From an uncultured Rikenellaceae bacterium (GTDB taxonomy: Bacteria; Bacteroidota; Bacteroidia; Bacteroidales; Rikenellaceae): a stretch of DNA of 64,000 bases. The stretch lies in the NCBI GenBank assembly GCA_944326815.1, contig CALVFI010000009.1:62001-126000 (forward strand), in the 5' to 3' direction. The translations under genes and the position numbers were made by a program. Positions within the stretch are counted from its first letter, which is position 1; the number at the start of each line of letters is the position of its first letter. Positions 62,384-64,000 of the stretch are shown one piece after another. The notes below the pieces were generated by a model that saw only the letters and a program-made list of their open reading frames with translations, did no database searches and was not told the DNA's origin.

Positions 62384-63237
62384 TATATTTTGTTGATACT
62401 AATGGATCCGATATTCATCATTGCGATCATGTCGGCAATGGGTGTGTTAAAACTCATGCCGCGGTAGGGAGGCTCGCAATGGCAGTTGCTAATGTGGCGG
62501 ATGGTTTCGTTATACTCTTCGGGCATTTGACTCGACATTTCATAGAGCATCTCGGCGTAACGGCAACACGGCAGATCGTCTTTGCTTCCAGGGAAAATAA
62601 CGGGCTTGTCTTCCACACTGGATGAAAGATTGATATTGAAGAGCAGGGTGTGGCCATCGTCTGTGTGTTGTTGTTTGATTTCATCGGCAATTCGTATGAG
62701 CGTTTGGTAATCGCCATCGGAGGCCTCGCCATCCGTGATGTTGAAAATCGTGGGTGGATAGGAAGCTTTGTTGGTAGTTTGTTTACACCATTTTCGTACC
62801 AGATGAAGAGCTTGTTCCATGGCTGAACACATGGGTGTATTCCCTTCAGCTTTGGGTTCGATCCAATATTTGAGTTCGTCTGTTGTGACGACTACGTGCC
62901 CGTTGGGTAAGACGCGTTCACGAGAAAAACTCCGTTGAGAACAATGTTGCATGGCTAATATTGAGGGTTTGGCAAAAGAGTCTTTCCCTCCGAGCAACAT
63001 TGTGGCATGGCCAGAGGAGTACCCGATGGCCGCAATGTCGAAATAGTCGACGATTCCTTCCTCTCTGCGGCAACGATTGATCAGTTCTTTGACCAACATA
63101 TTGGTGACAATGGCCACTGCTTCGGCTTTAGTTGTGGTATGTGAACCAAATTTGATTTTTTCTTCCATAGACCCCGATCGGTCGATCAGAAAAATGAATG
63201 CGGTTGGGTTGTGACGAGTGATACGTGCAGAATACAT
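62383..63237 (-). CDS. vWA domain protein (TerY-like)
   Basis: A 284-residue cytoplasmic protein made of one von Willebrand A domain. The MIDAS is complete: Asp19-Ser21-Ser23 in DRSGSM, Thr134 in EGNTPM and Asp169 in ITDGEASD. The C-terminal third (CRYAEMLYEMS, NCHCEPPYRGMSFN) is family-specific. TerY-like vWA proteins act with PP2C phosphatases and kinases in TerY-P modules, in stress or conflict roles. It is coupled to the pseudokinase-WG gene downstream and lies 56 bases after the upstream WG gene; a weak -7 match (complement of 63266-63273) lies between them. Confidence 0.84.
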   Translation of the reverse strand: MYSARITRHNPTAFIFLIDRSGSMEEKIKFGSHTTTKAEAVAIVTNMLVKELINRCRREEGIVDYFDIAAIGYSSGHATMLLGGKDSFAKPSILAMQHCSQRSFSRERVLPNGHVVVTTDELKYWIEPKAEGNTPMCSAMEQALHLVRKWCKQTTNKASYPPTIFNITDGEASDGDYQTLIRIADEIKQQHTDDGHTLLFNINLSSSVEDKPVIFPGSKDDLPCCRYAEMLYEMSSQMPEEYNETIRHISNCHCEPPYRGMSFNTPIADMIAMMNIGSISINKI

Positions 63238-63293
63238 TAAGTGGTTGTTTTAGGTTACTCTTTTCGAAAGATAAAAAAATTCCGGAAATAATG

Positions 63294-64000
63294 CTAAACA
63301 ATTTTAGCAAGAATATTAATGAAGAAACTTTCCCCGAGGTATTCTACTTCTGCGCGGCCGTTGCGGAATCCCGAAGCACGATCGAATTTAGGGGCAATGG
63401 CGATGATCCCATCCTTCCCGATGTAACCATATTTCCCGTTCAGACGTATGACAGCCATCCCTTGGTGCATATTACCGGCCATTTCGAAACGGGGCTCGAT
63501 GATCATGTTGCCCTTGGAATCGATATATCCCCACCGTCCCTTTTTGCAAACGGCGGCGAGTCCTTCGTGGAACGGCTTGATGATTTCATATTCTGTGCCG
63601 TTGAGTACGACATGACCTCCGGAGTCAATGACCTGGTAATGCGAGCCACATCGTACTACGGCCATGCCTTCCCGAAACTCCGAAGCATCGTCGTAGATGG
63701 CTTCGATCACTATCTCGCCGGAGGAAGAGCGATAGCCCAGCCGACCATTCTCTTCGAAAAGGTGAAGGGCTGGTGTTGCTGATGAATGTGCAGGACTGGT
63801 CATCCGCTCCAGTAATGCGGGTAGAGTATCGATCTGCGGCATGGGAGAGCGGAGCAGCTGGGACATCCGATAAGAAGCGTGTGCTCCGTGGTGCAAAAAG
63901 AGATGCAGGATCTCTTCGTAGGCTGGGGAGCGATCCGACAGAATCTCTTCCGGGAAGAGAAGCAGATTGTCCGCGCGATGATATTTTCCATAGAGGCTCG
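63294..64000 (-). CDS. WG-repeat protein, possibly with kinase-like N-terminal part (truncated by window edge)
   Basis: The frame is open to the right edge of the window, so the start is missing; at least 235 residues are visible. The part nearest the edge is helical (SLYGKYHRADNLLLFPEEIL and SPAYEEILHLFLHHGAHASY), like a kinase C-lobe or its helical tail. The last 150 or so residues hold WG repeats: RLGYRSSSGEIVIEAIYDDAS, GRWGYIDSKGNMIIEPRFEM and GKYGYIGKDGIIAIAPKFDRAS. It is homologous in layout to the downstream 510-residue protein, and lies in the same leftward operon, ahead of the vWA gene. Whether a working kinase domain precedes it cannot be seen here. Confidence 0.78.
   Translation of the reverse strand, partial: SLYGKYHRADNLLLFPEEILSDRSPAYEEILHLFLHHGAHASYRMSQLLRSPMPQIDTLPALLERMTSPAHSSATPALHLFEENGRLGYRSSSGEIVIEAIYDDASEFREGMAVVRCGSHYQVIDSGGHVVLNGTEYEIIKPFHEGLAAVCKKGRWGYIDSKGNMIIEPRFEMAGNMHQGMAVIRLNGKYGYIGKDGIIAIAPKFDRASGFRNGRAEVEYLGESFFINILAKIV

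Overview
The window is about 64 kb of bacterial chromosome from a member of the Bacteroidota, most likely the order Bacteroidales (Alistipes/Rikenellaceae-like is a guess, not shown). The evidence is the recurring Bacteroidota promoter element TAnnTTTG upstream of many genes, few Shine-Dalgarno sites, families typical of the phylum (DUF4199, DUF4293, DoxX plus thioredoxin-like fusions, TPR/outer-membrane-barrel pairs, a long parE-parC pair) and a short SRP RNA of the Bacteroidota kind. Gene density is high and nearly everything is core housekeeping. I see no insertion sequence, prophage, CRISPR array, rRNA or tRNA.

Layout. 0-8 kb: the end of a rhomboid protease, a membrane-anchored endonuclease/exonuclease/phosphatase, a YhcH-family protein, RNase Z, ribosomal protein S1, a lipoprotein 5'-nucleotidase, and a nucleoside kinase with a ThrRS-like N-terminus. 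8-17 kb: glycine decarboxylase, SlyD, a catalytically dead and internally shortened GH2 protein, malic enzyme. 17-27 kb: a lone HSDR_N protein, a GNAT acetyltransferase with a ROK regulator, fabD, plsC, parE-parC, aroK and a DUF3298 lipoprotein. 27-39 kb: purL, murI, ftsK, a lolA-like gene, gyrA and a secreted TPR protein. 39-45 kb: the sufBCDS iron-sulfur assembly operon, then tmk. 45-52 kb: a DoxX/thioredoxin-like protein, OsmC, and a large periplasmic TPR protein coupled to an outer-membrane barrel. 52-56 kb: tatA-tatC, facing a DUF362 protein and a NapH-NapG-like polyferredoxin, both with twin-arginine motifs. 56-61 kb: a PfkB-family sugar kinase, mltG, SRP RNA, a YciO/Sua5 protein, DUF4199, a GT2 glycosyltransferase and DUF4293. 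61-64 kb: a leftward operon of a WG-repeat protein (cut by the window edge), a vWA protein and a pseudokinase-WG protein.

The two places most likely to hold undescribed biology are these. (1) The Tat island at 52-56 kb, where a polytopic iron-sulfur protein carries an internal Tat signal joining a NapH-like membrane half to a NapG-like exported half, next to a minimal TatAC translocase and a second Tat substrate. (2) The vWA / pseudokinase-WG / WG operon at 61-64 kb, which resembles TerY-type vWA-kinase signalling modules but whose visible kinase fold has lost its catalytic aspartates. Lesser oddities are the GH2 pseudo-enzyme, the nucleoside kinase with an inactivated ThrRS-type editing domain, the TPR-barrel pair, and possible gene remnants after slyD.
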